Origin: Pseudomonadota bacterium
Lineage (GTDB): Bacteria > Pseudomonadota > Alphaproteobacteria > Rhizobiales > Hyphomicrobiaceae
Assembly: GCA_023412805.1 (NCBI GenBank)
Contig: JAEZRM010000064.1
Location: 62,001-126,000 of the forward strand
Length of the DNA: 64,000 nucleotides
Direction of reading: 5' to 3'
Positions within the stretch are counted from its first letter, which is position 1; every line of letters starts with the position of its first letter. Made by a program: the position numbers and the translations under genes. Of the stretch, positions 17,350 to 26,812 are shown in pieces. The notes under the pieces were generated by a model. It was given only the letters and a program-made list of their open reading frames with translations, was not told the origin of the DNA and searched no databases.

Positions 17350-18699
17350 ATGAGCAGCCAGAAATCATCCAAGTGGGGGATCGCGCAGGCAGCCAGTGCC
17401 TTGGTTGCCAAGTCCAAAGCCGGACAGGGTGCGCAGAAGCCTCAAGCCAAGCCTGAAGCGGTGCCCAAGGCAGCAGCCGCGTCGTCTGTCGCCAAGCCAC
17501 GCGTTTCGGTGGTCCAGCCGCACGCCAGATATCATTTGCCCCAGCAGTTCGGCAGCGCCGAACGGATCGCTGCGGAGCGCGACAAGCGCCTGGGGGGCTT
17601 CGTCGTGGCCGGTGTGATCGGCATCGCGCTGCTGATGTTCGGCTCTAAGTACGCAGGTCTCTGGGAAACGCCAGGGTCGCCTCCTGCGCGCGATCGCATT
17701 GAGGCCAAGCGTTCGACGCCGGAGAAGGTGCCTGCCAAGCCACAGCCGCCGGAGTCGCGGCCAGAGCCTCCGTTGCGCAAGTCCGACAAGTCCGGCAGCG
17801 AGCCCGAGACCGAGGTCAAAAAGGCGCTCGAGCAGGCGGCGCGGCGGATACATGAGGAAGCCGCCAAACGCAAAGCCGGGGAGGAAGGCCGGCCGGTTCC
17901 GCCGCCTGCCGCTCCCGTGCCCGTGAGTCCAAGTTCCGACCGCCCGAACCTCGCGGACACCGACTGCCAGATGAGCAAGCCGGTTTCCGCCATCGTGCCT
18001 GCGTGCTCAGCGATCATCGCGCAACACAACGACTATGCCGATGCCTATTTCATCCGGGCGTGGGCACTGCGCGAACGCCATCAACCTGAGCGCGCGCTCA
18101 CCGACTTCAATCGTGCGATCTCACTCCAGCCGACGCAGCAGCCCGCGTATTATTCGCAACGGGCGCTGACCTATGTGCGGATGCGCGATTTCGATCGCGG
18201 GCTGGCGGACTACAACAAGGCTATCGAATTGAACCCGCGCAGCGCGACCATTCATAACGATCGCGGCGCGGCCTATCTGGATGTGAAGGACTATTCGCGC
18301 GCGCTCGCTGATTTCAACCGCGCCATCGATATCGATCCGCGCTATGCCGTGCCCTACAACAATCGCGCGCGCACTTATGTCCTGAGCGCGAGCGATCATA
18401 TGACTGCCATCATCGATCTCGATCGCGCGATAGAGCTCAACCCGAAATACGCGCTCGCCTTCGAGAACCGCGGCCTCAGCCACCTCGAGTTGAAGGATAT
18501 CGCGAAAGCGCTTGCCGATTTCGAAACGGCGCTCGAGCTCAATCCACGCTCTGCACGTGCACTCAACGCGCGTGGCGTCGCCTACGAGCGCCAAGGAAAC
18601 CGCGACCGCGCGATCGCCGATTATCGGCGGGCTCTGGAGGCCGATCGCAATTTCACGACCGCGCGCGAAAACCTGACACGGCTTGGTGTGAAAATATGA
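17350..18699 (+). CDS. Membrane-anchored TPR-repeat protein A
   Basis: A 449-residue protein. An Ala/Lys/Pro-rich N-terminus of about 80 residues precedes one membrane helix (about 82-104, FVVAGVIGIALLMFG). A charged Pro/Glu/Lys-rich linker follows to about residue 195, then roughly seven TPR repeats to the C-terminus (e.g. ALTDFNRAISLQPTQQPAYY, GLADYNKAIELNPRS). A CX12C pair sits just before the first repeat (DTDCQMSKP...PACSAII). The repeats probably face the periplasm and bind other proteins. Its stop overlaps the start of a paralogue by 4 bases. No specific role can be assigned. Confidence 0.85.
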   Translation: MSSQKSSKWGIAQAASALVAKSKAGQGAQKPQAKPEAVPKAAAASSVAKPRVSVVQPHARYHLPQQFGSAERIAAERDKRLGGFVVAGVIGIALLMFGSKYAGLWETPGSPPARDRIEAKRSTPEKVPAKPQPPESRPEPPLRKSDKSGSEPETEVKKALEQAARRIHEEAAKRKAGEEGRPVPPPAAPVPVSPSSDRPNLADTDCQMSKPVSAIVPACSAIIAQHNDYADAYFIRAWALRERHQPERALTDFNRAISLQPTQQPAYYSQRALTYVRMRDFDRGLADYNKAIELNPRSATIHNDRGAAYLDVKDYSRALADFNRAIDIDPRYAVPYNNRARTYVLSASDHMTAIIDLDRAIELNPKYALAFENRGLSHLELKDIAKALADFETALELNPRSARALNARGVAYERQGNRDRAIADYRRALEADRNFTTARENLTRLGVKI

Positions 18700-20372
18700 C
18701 GGAGAGCGATCCAAATACGGATGCCAGTGCGCAGGCCAGTGCGGATACAGGCCAAGCCGCCGATGAGAGGCGCATGGGGCGGCGCGCGCGGTCGACACTG
18801 GAGCAGAACACGGCATCGCTTGGCGAGCGTGGCACCTCGCCGGCGCGTTTCCTTCTGGTGCTCGGCATAGCGCTGGTACTGGTTGCCGGCGCGACGAATG
18901 TGCTTGGTCTGTGGTCACTGCCCGGACAATCCGAGGCGCGGCAGGAAGCTCGGCGCAAGGCAGAAGAGCGCAGGGAAGCAGAGAGGAAATCTGCAGAACG
19001 CGAAGCCGCGCGACAGTCCGAGGAGACCCGCAAGGCCGCCGAGCGCGCGGCTGCAGCGCGCCAGGAGGACGAAAAGCGTGCTGCCGGAAAAGCGACCAAG
19101 GCCGCCGAGGACACACGCCGCCGCGGGACGGAGACAGCAGCCAAGCCGCCAGCCTCACCGCCTTCGGCTGCTTTGCCGAGGCACCCGAGCCTTCCCGACA
19201 GGCCGCCGGCTTCGCACGCTGTGCCATCCCGTGAGCCGGCGACGAAGCCTGCAAGCCCGCGCGAAATCATGGAGCAGGTGCGCCGCATTCAGGAGGAGGC
19301 CAGCCAGAACCTGCCGAGCGTGGATGCCACGCAGCCTTCGACTCAAGCAGATCCACCGGCGCCGCCACGCGACTCGAAACCGCCGAGCCAGAAGGATCTG
19401 ATCGAGGACATTCGCCGCAAGCTCGATCGCCGTTCCGGCAAGGCAGGTGAAACCGAGACTGCTGCGCGCCAGCCCCCGGCAACCACGGCGAACGAAACAG
19501 CTCGCACACCGGCATCGAGGCCCGATCTCGGCTCGACGGCCTGCCGACTCGACCGTCCTTACCTCCAGGCCATCACTGCGTGCGACGACGTCATCAAGCA
19601 GCATCCCGACGCTGCGGAGGCCTACTTCGTGCGCGGCTGGGCCCGCAATCAGGGGCGCGAGTGGGGGCGCGCGATCACGGATCTCTCGCGGGCGATCGAG
19701 CTCGATCCGAGCGAGTGGCGTGCCCACGCGCAGCGCGGATATGCGCTCCATTCGATACGCGCCTTCGAGCGATCAATAGAGGACTACACGAGCGCTATCG
19801 ATGCGCGTCCGAGCGATCCTGCGCTCTACAACAATCGCGGCCTCTCGCGGATGATGAACAAGGACTACCCTGGGGCGCTCGCCGACTATGACAAGGCCAT
19901 CGAGCTCAATTCGCGATATGCGCTCGCGTATTTCAATCGCGCGCGGCTTCATCAGGCCGATGGTCCGCGGCTGGAACGCGCATTGGAGGACGTCTCGCGC
20001 GCGATCGAATTCAATCCGCGACTGGGAGCTGCGCTGACACTGCGCGCCGATATCCATGCCACGCTCGGTAATCATCTCCCCGCGATCGAGGACCTGACAC
20101 AGCTCATCGCGCTCGATGGGCGCAATTCGCTCGCCCATATTCGCAGAGCGCGCAGTTACGTCGAGACGGGGGCTTATGACCAGGCGATTTCCGATGCCGA
20201 CAAGGCGCTGGATATCTTCCGCCGCTCGCCGGACGCCCTCATCGAGCGCGGCCGTGCCTGGGAAGGCAAAGGCGATCTCCAAGCAGCCATCCGCGACTAC
20301 CGAGCGGCGCTCGATATCCAGCCTGGGCACGCGACCGCGCGCGACCATCTGAGGCGCGTCGGCGAGAATTGA
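18696..20372 (+). CDS. Membrane-anchored TPR-repeat protein B (paralogue of A)
   Basis: A 558-residue protein built like its upstream neighbour. A hydrophilic N-terminus of about 50 residues precedes one membrane helix (about 51-73, FLLVLGIALVLVAGATNVLGLW). An Arg/Glu/Ala-rich probable coiled coil runs from about 78 to 150, followed by a Pro-rich linker and about seven TPR repeats from about residue 285. The CX12C pair before the repeats is conserved (STACRLDRP...TACDDVI). Start ATG 18696 overlaps the stop of protein A, so the two are translationally coupled and may form a complex. Function unknown. Confidence 0.85.
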   Translation: MTESDPNTDASAQASADTGQAADERRMGRRARSTLEQNTASLGERGTSPARFLLVLGIALVLVAGATNVLGLWSLPGQSEARQEARRKAEERREAERKSAEREAARQSEETRKAAERAAAARQEDEKRAAGKATKAAEDTRRRGTETAAKPPASPPSAALPRHPSLPDRPPASHAVPSREPATKPASPREIMEQVRRIQEEASQNLPSVDATQPSTQADPPAPPRDSKPPSQKDLIEDIRRKLDRRSGKAGETETAARQPPATTANETARTPASRPDLGSTACRLDRPYLQAITACDDVIKQHPDAAEAYFVRGWARNQGREWGRAITDLSRAIELDPSEWRAHAQRGYALHSIRAFERSIEDYTSAIDARPSDPALYNNRGLSRMMNKDYPGALADYDKAIELNSRYALAYFNRARLHQADGPRLERALEDVSRAIEFNPRLGAALTLRADIHATLGNHLPAIEDLTQLIALDGRNSLAHIRRARSYVETGAYDQAISDADKALDIFRRSPDALIERGRAWEGKGDLQAAIRDYRAALDIQPGHATARDHLRRVGEN

Positions 20373-20387
20373 CACGCGCCTTTCCGG

Positions 20388-21191
20388 CTATTTCCCGCTG
20401 ACCGGCCCCGCCAGAAAGATCTCCGAACGCTCGATTTCCTCGATCTCGGTCATGGCCGCCGCGAAATCCGCGTGATCGTCATTGAGTGTCCCAATGCGCC
20501 GCTCCAATTCCGAGAGGCGCTGGCGGCCGGACAGTTTGTGCAGAAAGATGGCCGACACCGCTGGCTGGTAGAAGCGCTCGCGATCGCTTTGCGTGAGAAT
20601 GACGCCGCGCAGCTTGTCGCCACCGCGCTGGAAGCGATTGAGCGTGACGAGCCGCAGGGCGCCCTGAAAGGTCGTGAGAAGCTGAAGCATCCCGGTATGT
20701 GGGCTGATATAGACACCACCCGCGTGCTGAGTGGAGGCATCGGCGCCGCGACCCTTCGGCATCCCCTGCAGCTCGAGAAAGCGCAGGCGCGACAGATCCT
20801 CGTCCCAATCGAGTTCGTAGACCGAGCGATAGAGCGCGTTGCGGCGCGAGAAGATTCGCCGATAGGCGAGATAAGGGCCGAGATAGTCTTCGTAGGTCGC
20901 GAGGAGATAGCCACCGTAGCTCTCGTCGGCGCGCCCCTTGAGCCCGCCCTCCGCCGCACCATTGGCGGACGGCGTCCCGAGCAGCGCGTCGAGATCGATG
21001 GTGAGGCCTCGTGCAACGCCGGCGATGGTTGCATCGCGCACCGGCTGTCCCGCCAGCAGATTGCCGAGCGTGCGCTCCTTGCAGCCGGCGATTTCTGCAA
21101 GCGCCGTTCGCGTCAGGCCGCGTTTGGCCATTTCGATGCGCACAAGGCGCACGAATGTCTCCCTCTGGGCTGCTGTCAGCAGCGACGACAT
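20388..21191 (-). CDS. XRE-type helix-turn-helix protein with unknown C-terminal domain
   Basis: A 267-residue probable DNA-binding regulator. The N-terminal 60 residues hold a helix-turn-helix (FVRLVRIEMAKRGLTRTALAEIAGCKERTLGNLLAG). The remaining 190 or so residues, from YGGYLLATYEDYLGPYL through GVYISPHTGMLQLLTTFQG to the acidic end, match no domain I recognise and may sense a ligand or partner. ATG 21191 is supported by ggggag about 9 nt upstream; the frame stays open much further but without family character. It converges on the TPR pair with 15 bases between stops, and its promoter side faces the polysaccharide locus. Confidence 0.75.
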   Translation of the reverse strand: MSSLLTAAQRETFVRLVRIEMAKRGLTRTALAEIAGCKERTLGNLLAGQPVRDATIAGVARGLTIDLDALLGTPSANGAAEGGLKGRADESYGGYLLATYEDYLGPYLAYRRIFSRRNALYRSVYELDWDEDLSRLRFLELQGMPKGRGADASTQHAGGVYISPHTGMLQLLTTFQGALRLVTLNRFQRGGDKLRGVILTQSDRERFYQPAVSAIFLHKLSGRQRLSELERRIGTLNDDHADFAAAMTEIEEIERSEIFLAGPVSGK

Positions 21192-21625
21192 AGTCTTGGT
21201 CTCCCCGGCCCCCGCCAGATTGCTTCGTCCTCTGAGAATGGCCCCTGATGTCGAGCTGTCAATTGCTGTCGCTGGCAAGCAGTGCGGGCATCGATCAGGG
21301 GACGATGTCGCCTTTAGCGCGCGCAAGGCTCCCGTTATCGGCGGCTGCAATCGGCGTACACTTTCGCAAGCGACGTACCACTTTCGGCTAGGATTCGTGC
21401 CGTCACGTGTTGTTTTTGCAACGGCGAGCACAAATAGACGTTCGTAAGATCGAGAAGATGGCTTTGCGTCTGTGGTATGTGCTCCCCGCCTCGCTCAGAT
21501 GCGTCCATATCTGCCGAGACCGTCCCTTGGCCCTCTTCGAGGGGCGGCGGCGCGAGGGAGTGAGTTAAGCTCGAGTGCGTGTTCCCCGCGGTGTGCGCTA
21601 GCTTTTGTCTAAGCGGAGTGTCCGA
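21192..21625. other. Intergenic region between divergent regulator and polysaccharide locus
   Basis: About 430 bases without a supported gene. It must carry promoters for the XRE-type regulator (leftward) and the UDP-glucuronate decarboxylase (rightward). I found no clear repeat, operator or RNA element. Confidence 0.5.
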
Positions 21626-22651
21626 GTGAAGAATAGGATGACGGCCGGCGTCGGCCATAGCGATGGTCGCGCGGTTCCACGCAAGACCGTTCTGGTGACT
21701 GGAGGCGCTGGGTTTCTCGGCTCGCACCTCTGTGATCGCCTGATCGCCACTGGCCACGACGTCATATGCCTCGACAACTTCTTCACCGGCGCCAAGCAGA
21801 ACGTCGAGCACCTGATGGCACACCCTCGATTCGAATTGATGCGTCACGATGTGACGTTTCCGCTCTATGTCGAGGTCGACGAGATCTACAACCTCGCCTG
21901 CCCCGCGTCGCCCGTCCACTATCAGCATGATCCCGTGCAAACGACCAAGACGAGCGTGCATGGTGCGATCAACATGCTGGGCCTCGCAAAACGCCTCAAA
22001 TGCCGTGTGTTCCAGGCCTCTACCTCGGAGATCTATGGTGATCCGTCGATCCATCCTCAGACCGAGGATTACTGGGGCAATGTCAATCCGATAGGACCAC
22101 GCTCCTGTTACGACGAAGGCAAGCGCTGCGCTGAGACGCTGTTCTTCGACTATCACCGCCAGCATCGCCTCGAGATCAAAGTCGCCCGCATTTTCAACAC
22201 CTACGGACCGCGCATGCATCCCAGCGACGGGCGCGTTGTCTCGAATTTCATCGTTCAGGCCCTGAACGGCGAGCCGATCACCATCTACGGCGACGGTAGC
22301 CAGACACGCGCATTCTGCTACGTCGACGATCTGATCGAGGGCTTCGTCCGGCTGATGGAGAGCCCGACTGAGGTGACGGGACCGATCAATTTCGGCAATC
22401 CGGGCGAATTCACCATCCGAGAGCTTGCGGAGCTCACGATCGAGATGACCGGCTCTCGATCCAAACTAACATTCCTGCCGCTACCGCAAGACGACCCGAA
22501 GCAGCGCCGGCCGGACATCAGTCTTGCCGAGCAGAAACTCGACTGGCGGCCGACCATCCCTTTGCGCGACGGCTTGCGCCAAACAATCATCTACTTCGAC
22601 CAGCTCATGACCGGTGGGCATAAATCGCGTGATGCGCATCAGCCGTCTTGA
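21626..22651 (+). CDS. UDP-glucuronate decarboxylase (UDP-xylose synthase type)
   Basis: An extended-SDR sugar nucleotide enzyme of about 341 residues. The NAD-binding motif is TGGAGFLGSHLCDRL, followed by FFTGAKQNVEHL, NLACPASPVHYQHDP, TSEIYGDP, the active-site Tyr-Lys pair in SCYDEGKR, and GPRMHPSDGRVVSNF. This set is typical of UXS, which oxidises and decarboxylates UDP-glucuronate to UDP-xylose. GTG 21626 is preferred because GGAG lies 7 nt upstream; ATG 21638 is the alternative. It opens a same-strand polysaccharide locus with gmd, fcl and a glycosyltransferase. Confidence 0.9.
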   Translation: MKNRMTAGVGHSDGRAVPRKTVLVTGGAGFLGSHLCDRLIATGHDVICLDNFFTGAKQNVEHLMAHPRFELMRHDVTFPLYVEVDEIYNLACPASPVHYQHDPVQTTKTSVHGAINMLGLAKRLKCRVFQASTSEIYGDPSIHPQTEDYWGNVNPIGPRSCYDEGKRCAETLFFDYHRQHRLEIKVARIFNTYGPRMHPSDGRVVSNFIVQALNGEPITIYGDGSQTRAFCYVDDLIEGFVRLMESPTEVTGPINFGNPGEFTIRELAELTIEMTGSRSKLTFLPLPQDDPKQRRPDISLAEQKLDWRPTIPLRDGLRQTIIYFDQLMTGGHKSRDAHQPS

Positions 22652-22720
22652 TGCGCGGCCCTCACCGTCTCTGCCTCCAATTCGGTCGAGCGCTGTACCG
22701 GGGGGCCTGCCGCCGAGGAG

Positions 22721-23182
22721 TTGTCTCTCGTTCCGCCGAATTCGCCGTTCGGCATCTTCACGCGACGCACCTACACGGGATCACCGCATTCCCAAGTCGG
22801 TGTTAGAACGGGATATCTGTGCGGCCGCCTCGTGCACCTGAAGATCAATGTCATTCAACCATATACTGGTAATGTCGCATCAAAGTACACGCTCAAGCTG
22901 GGGCAGTTTGGCTATGGGTTGGTCAACGCTGACAAGACAGGCAAGGGAACGAACTTCATCATCAATCTCCGAAGCGCAGGAGAGAGAATGATCACTCCGG
23001 ACGGCGTGACGGGCGCCCAGCCCGGAGATGCGAACCTCGAAGACTTAACCGGGGGTGTGTGGCTGCCGGGGCAACTCGACATATTCCTCGGAAATGATTC
23101 CGGTCCGATCAACATTAGTGGCGAGCCTGATAGCGTTCGTCCGATCGTTGTCGTTGAAGCGCTGACGGAGCAGAAGTTTTAG
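22721..23182 (+). CDS. Orphan hypothetical protein in polysaccharide locus
   Basis: Up to 153 residues. The last 115 (from about VHLKINVIQPYTGN) look like a real beta-rich soluble protein (KYTLKLGQFGYGLVN, TNFIINLRSAGERMI, PGQLDIFLGNDSGPINISG). The first 37 residues look less natural, so the true start may be GTG 22832. Base composition is visibly lower in GC than the flanking genes, which suggests acquisition from elsewhere. No family is recognised. It lies between the UDP-xylose synthase and gmd genes on the same strand. Confidence 0.5.
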   Translation: MSLVPPNSPFGIFTRRTYTGSPHSQVGVRTGYLCGRLVHLKINVIQPYTGNVASKYTLKLGQFGYGLVNADKTGKGTNFIINLRSAGERMITPDGVTGAQPGDANLEDLTGGVWLPGQLDIFLGNDSGPINISGEPDSVRPIVVVEALTEQKF

Positions 23183-23299
23183 ATGAGGGGAGCTGTAGTC
23201 GAGGTATGCTTTAGGTTGTCCAGGTATTTTGGGACAGAGGACGATTCTCGCACTGCCGCTTAGCACTGTCCTCGCTACAGGCGTACGATAGGAAGGCAT

Positions 23300-24371
23300 A
23301 TGACACGCAAGGTTGCTCTCATTACCGGCGTCACGGGGCAGGATGGGGCCTATCTGAGCCAGTTGCTGCTCGATAAAGGCTATATCGTTCACGGCATCAA
23401 GCGCCGATCGTCGTCGTTCAACACGCAGCGCGTCGATCACCTCTATGTCGATCCGCACGAGAGCGAGACACGGTTCCATCTCCACTACGGCGACATGACC
23501 GATGCGACAAATCTCATCCGCATCGTGCAGGAGACGAAGCCTGACGAGATCTACAATCTCGCGGCCCAAAGTCACGTCCAGGTGAGTTTCGAGACGGCAG
23601 AATACACGGCCAATGCCGACGGCATGGGCACGCTGCGCCTGCTCGAGGCGATCCGAATCCTGGAACTGACGAATAGAGTGCGCTTCTATCAGGCATCGAC
23701 CTCGGAGCTATACGGGAAGGTGCAAGCGGTGCCGCAGAGCGAGACCACGCCTTTCTATCCGCGCAGTCCGTACGCCGCTGCCAAGCTCTATGCCTACTGG
23801 ATCACCGTCAATTACCGCGAGGCGTACGGCATCCACGCCTCGAACGGCATCCTGTTCAATCACGAAAGCCCAATCCGCGGCGAGACGTTCGTGACGCGCA
23901 AGATCACGCGCGCGGTGGCGGCGATCGTCATGGGGGCTTCAGAAGAAGCTTTATCTCGGCAATCTCGATGCCAAGCGCGATTGGGGCCATGCGCGGGACT
24001 TCGTCGAAGGCATGTGGCGCATCCTGCAGCAGGATGAGCCAAGCGACTACGTACTCGCGACGGGTGAGCTGCATTCCGTGCGCGAATTCGTCGAGTTGGC
24101 CTTCGAGATGGTCGGTCGACGTATCGTTTGGCGCGGGAAGGGGATCGATGAAAAAGGCGTCGATGCCACGAACGGAGACGAGCTTGTTGCGATCGATCCC
24201 AAATACTTCCGTCCGACCGAGGTCGATCTTCTGCTTGGCGACCCGACCAAGGCTCGCGAAAAACTCGGCTGGAGTCACACGGTGCCGTTCCGCGAAATGG
24301 TCGCGGAGATGGTGCGCGAGGATCTGAAGCTCATCGCCCGCGATCAGGATCGCAAGGATATCCATGGCTAG
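23300..24371 (+). pseudogene. gmd: GDP-mannose 4,6-dehydratase, interrupted by a +1 frameshift
   Basis: Gmd converts GDP-mannose to GDP-4-keto-6-deoxymannose, the first step to GDP-L-fucose. The first frame covers GVTGQDGAYLSQLLL, IKRRSSSFNTQR, TSELYGKV, SPYAAAKLYAYW and RGETFVTRKITRAV, then turns to nonsense and stops at 24037. The rest (KLYLGNLDAKRDWGHARDF, DDYVLATGE-like and PKYFRPTEVD) is read in the next frame to 24371. The break maps to a run of five G at 23932-23936. With four G the gene reads through as 356 residues, the usual length. This is a sequencing error or a real, recent inactivation. fcl overlaps its end by 8 bases. Confidence 0.9.
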
Positions 24372-25323
24372 CAGCGATATGTTCGACCTCGCCGGCAGGC
24401 GGGTATGGGTCGCCGGACACAGTGGCATGGTCGGGGCTGCGTTGACGCGCAGACTCGCGTCGGAGGGCTGCGCACTCGTCGAAGTGGGGCGCAGCGAGGT
24501 CGATCTGCGAGAGCAAGCGGCGGTGCGCGCGTGGATGTCCCGGGAGCGGCCTGATGCAGTGTTCGTCGCCGCGGCAACGGTCGGCGGAATCCACGCCAAT
24601 GCGACGCGGCCAGCCGAGTTCCTCTACGACAATCTCATGATCGAGGCGAACATCATCCACGCCGCGCATGAGGTCGGTGTCGACAAGCTGCTATTTCTCG
24701 GCTCGTCGTGCATCTATCCGAAGCTGGCCGATCAGCCGATCGCTGAGACCGCACTGCTGACTGGTCCGCTCGAGCCGACGAACGAGTGGTACGCAATTGC
24801 CAAGATTGCGGGGATCAAGCTCGCGCAGGCTTACAGGCGCCAGCACGGCCGGCATTTCATATCGGCGATGCCGACCAATCTCTATGGCCCGAATGACAAT
24901 TTCGACCTGACATCGAGCCACGTGCTACCGGCCCTTGTGCGCAAGATGCATGAGGCCAAGGCCGCTCAGGCTGAGAGTGTCACGCTGTGGGGGACCGGAA
25001 AGCCGCGTCGAGAATTTCTCCACGTCGACGATCTCGCTGATGCGCTGGTGCATCTGATGAAGGTTTATGACGAAGAAGAGCACGTCAATGTCGGCGTCGG
25101 CGAGGATGTCTCGATTGCTGAGTTGGCGACGATCTGTGCCCGTGTCGTCGGATATGAGGGGCGGTTCGTGTACGACACGTCGAAGCCCGACGGCACGCCG
25201 CGCAAGCTGCTCGACGTCTCGCGGCTAACCGCACTCGGATGGCGCTCATCCATCCCGCTCGAGGCCGGCATCGCAGCGACCTATCGCTGGTTCCTGGAGA
25301 ACGACGGCGCACGCGGACGGTGA
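24364..25323 (+). CDS. fcl: GDP-L-fucose synthase
   Basis: A 319-residue extended-SDR epimerase/reductase that turns GDP-4-keto-6-deoxymannose into GDP-L-fucose with NADPH. Features are the NADP-binding GHSGMVGAALTRRL, the family sequence AAATVGGIHANATRPAEF, GSSCIYPKLADQP, the Tyr-Lys pair in EWYAIAKIAGIKL, and YGPNDNFDLTSSHVLPAL. The start overlaps the end of gmd by 8 bases, the classic gmd-fcl arrangement. An intact fcl next to a broken gmd would leave the pathway without its substrate. Confidence 0.95.
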   Translation: MASSDMFDLAGRRVWVAGHSGMVGAALTRRLASEGCALVEVGRSEVDLREQAAVRAWMSRERPDAVFVAAATVGGIHANATRPAEFLYDNLMIEANIIHAAHEVGVDKLLFLGSSCIYPKLADQPIAETALLTGPLEPTNEWYAIAKIAGIKLAQAYRRQHGRHFISAMPTNLYGPNDNFDLTSSHVLPALVRKMHEAKAAQAESVTLWGTGKPRREFLHVDDLADALVHLMKVYDEEEHVNVGVGEDVSIAELATICARVVGYEGRFVYDTSKPDGTPRKLLDVSRLTALGWRSSIPLEAGIAATYRWFLENDGARGR

Positions 25324-25340
25324 TCCGGTCGTCGCTGCGG

Positions 25341-26630
25341 ATGCGTCTCTACTTCATCAATCGCTACTTCTACCCCGATCATTCGGCGACCAGCCAATTG
25401 CTGTCGGATCTGGTGTTCGCGCTCGCAGAGCGTGGCCACTCGATCACTGTGGTCACCTCCCGCCTCAGTTATGATGATCCCACTGCGCGACTTACGCGGC
25501 GGGAGACGGTGCGCGGCGTCGATGTCGTGCGGCTCGCAACGACCGGATTCGGACGCGCCGGTCTTGTCGGTCGCGCCGCGGACTATGTGACATTTGGGCT
25601 CGCGGCAGCGTGGCTGCTACTGTGGCGGCTCCGGCGCGGCGACATCGTCGTCACGAAGACCGATCCGCCGCTCCTCTCACTCGTCACGAGTCCGATCGCG
25701 CGGCTTCGAGGTGCGCGCGCGGTCAACTGGCTTCAGGATGTCTTTCCCGAGGTGGCGACGGCACTCGGCATGGCGCGCGGTCGACTGTCCGGAGCAGCGC
25801 TTGCGATCCTCCACCGATTGCGCAATCGCGCATTGCGCAAGGCGTCCTTGAACATCGCTATTGGCGATCGCATGGCCATGGAGGTGCGCCGCCTGGGCGT
25901 CGCTCCCGGCAAGGTTCGCGTTATTCCGAACTGGTCTGACGGGCGCTCGATCCGTCCCATTTCCGCTCAGCACAACCACTTGCGGACCGAATGGGGACTT
26001 CAGGGCAAGTTCGTCGTCGGCTACTCCGGCAATCTCGGTCGCGCGCACGATATCGCGACAATTCTCGACGCCATCGGGATGAATGCGAGAGAGGGGATGG
26101 TCAGCCTGGTCGCGGCGTCGACGACGACTGACGCGAACGGCATCTCAGCCGCAAGGGATGCGCAAGTGAGCTGGCTATTCGTCGGCGGTGGCGCGCAGCT
26201 TCAAAAGCTGAAAGCGGAAACCGATCGGCGCAGCGGCTGCGAGGTCATGTTTCAGCCCTATCAGCCGCGGGAGGTGCTGTCCGAGAGTCTTTCAGTGCCC
26301 GACGTGCATCTCATTACGCTGAGGCCCGCGCTCGAAGGCTTGATCGTGCCGAGCAAATACTACGGCATCGCGGCCGCGGGCCGGCCGGCGATCTTCATCG
26401 GAGATCCCGATGGAGAGATCGCGCGCATTTTGAAAGAGAGCGATACTGGGATCGCCGTCGCCGAAGGCGATGGGCCCGCGCTGATACGTGCTGTCCGTGA
26501 TCTCGCCTCCAATCCGGAGCGATGTGAGGCGATGGGACGGCGAGCCCGAGGGCTGTTCGAGGCGAAGTACGATTTCGCCTTTGCCGTCGAGGCTTGGGAG
26601 GACGCGATCTCCTCCCCTATGCTCCGATAA
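25341..26630 (+). CDS. Family 4 (GT-B) glycosyltransferase, WbuB/colanic acid type
   Basis: About 429 residues. It begins MRLYFINRYFYPDHSATSQLL, the WbuB-like N-terminus with a GT-B Rossmann domain. It continues through VVTKTDPPLLSLV and NWLQDVFPEVATALG to the donor-binding domain (VGYSGNLGRAHDI, PSKYYGIAAAGRPAIFIG). It probably transfers a deoxysugar such as L-fucosamine or fucose to a lipid-linked intermediate at the cytoplasmic face of the membrane. A stretch of about 20 residues before LFVGGGAQL appears longer than usual. Start ATG 25341 fits the fold; a GTG at 25320 overlapping the fcl stop is possible. It is the last gene of the glycan run. Confidence 0.88.
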   Translation: MRLYFINRYFYPDHSATSQLLSDLVFALAERGHSITVVTSRLSYDDPTARLTRRETVRGVDVVRLATTGFGRAGLVGRAADYVTFGLAAAWLLLWRLRRGDIVVTKTDPPLLSLVTSPIARLRGARAVNWLQDVFPEVATALGMARGRLSGAALAILHRLRNRALRKASLNIAIGDRMAMEVRRLGVAPGKVRVIPNWSDGRSIRPISAQHNHLRTEWGLQGKFVVGYSGNLGRAHDIATILDAIGMNAREGMVSLVAASTTTDANGISAARDAQVSWLFVGGGAQLQKLKAETDRRSGCEVMFQPYQPREVLSESLSVPDVHLITLRPALEGLIVPSKYYGIAAAGRPAIFIGDPDGEIARILKESDTGIAVAEGDGPALIRAVRDLASNPERCEAMGRRARGLFEAKYDFAFAVEAWEDAISSPMLR

Positions 26631-26812
26631 TCACGCCTATCTGGTAGTTCGCCGCGTCTCGTGCAGTGAGACGCGTGGGCGCCGGCTGCCCTGCCGGTAG
26701 ATTTCCTCATCCTCCAACAACGCCTCCTGACGCCATGCTGTCAGTGGCGGTCATTAGATTGCCCCAGGGCTGTGGCCGCGTTGTCGGGTGGTAACCCCCG
26801 GGAGGTACGGGC

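Noticed and set aside
24012..24371. Separate small gene starting at the internal ATG of gmd
   Set aside because: Its sequence is simply the C-terminal third of Gmd; the upstream part of the same frame also encodes Gmd back to the G run.
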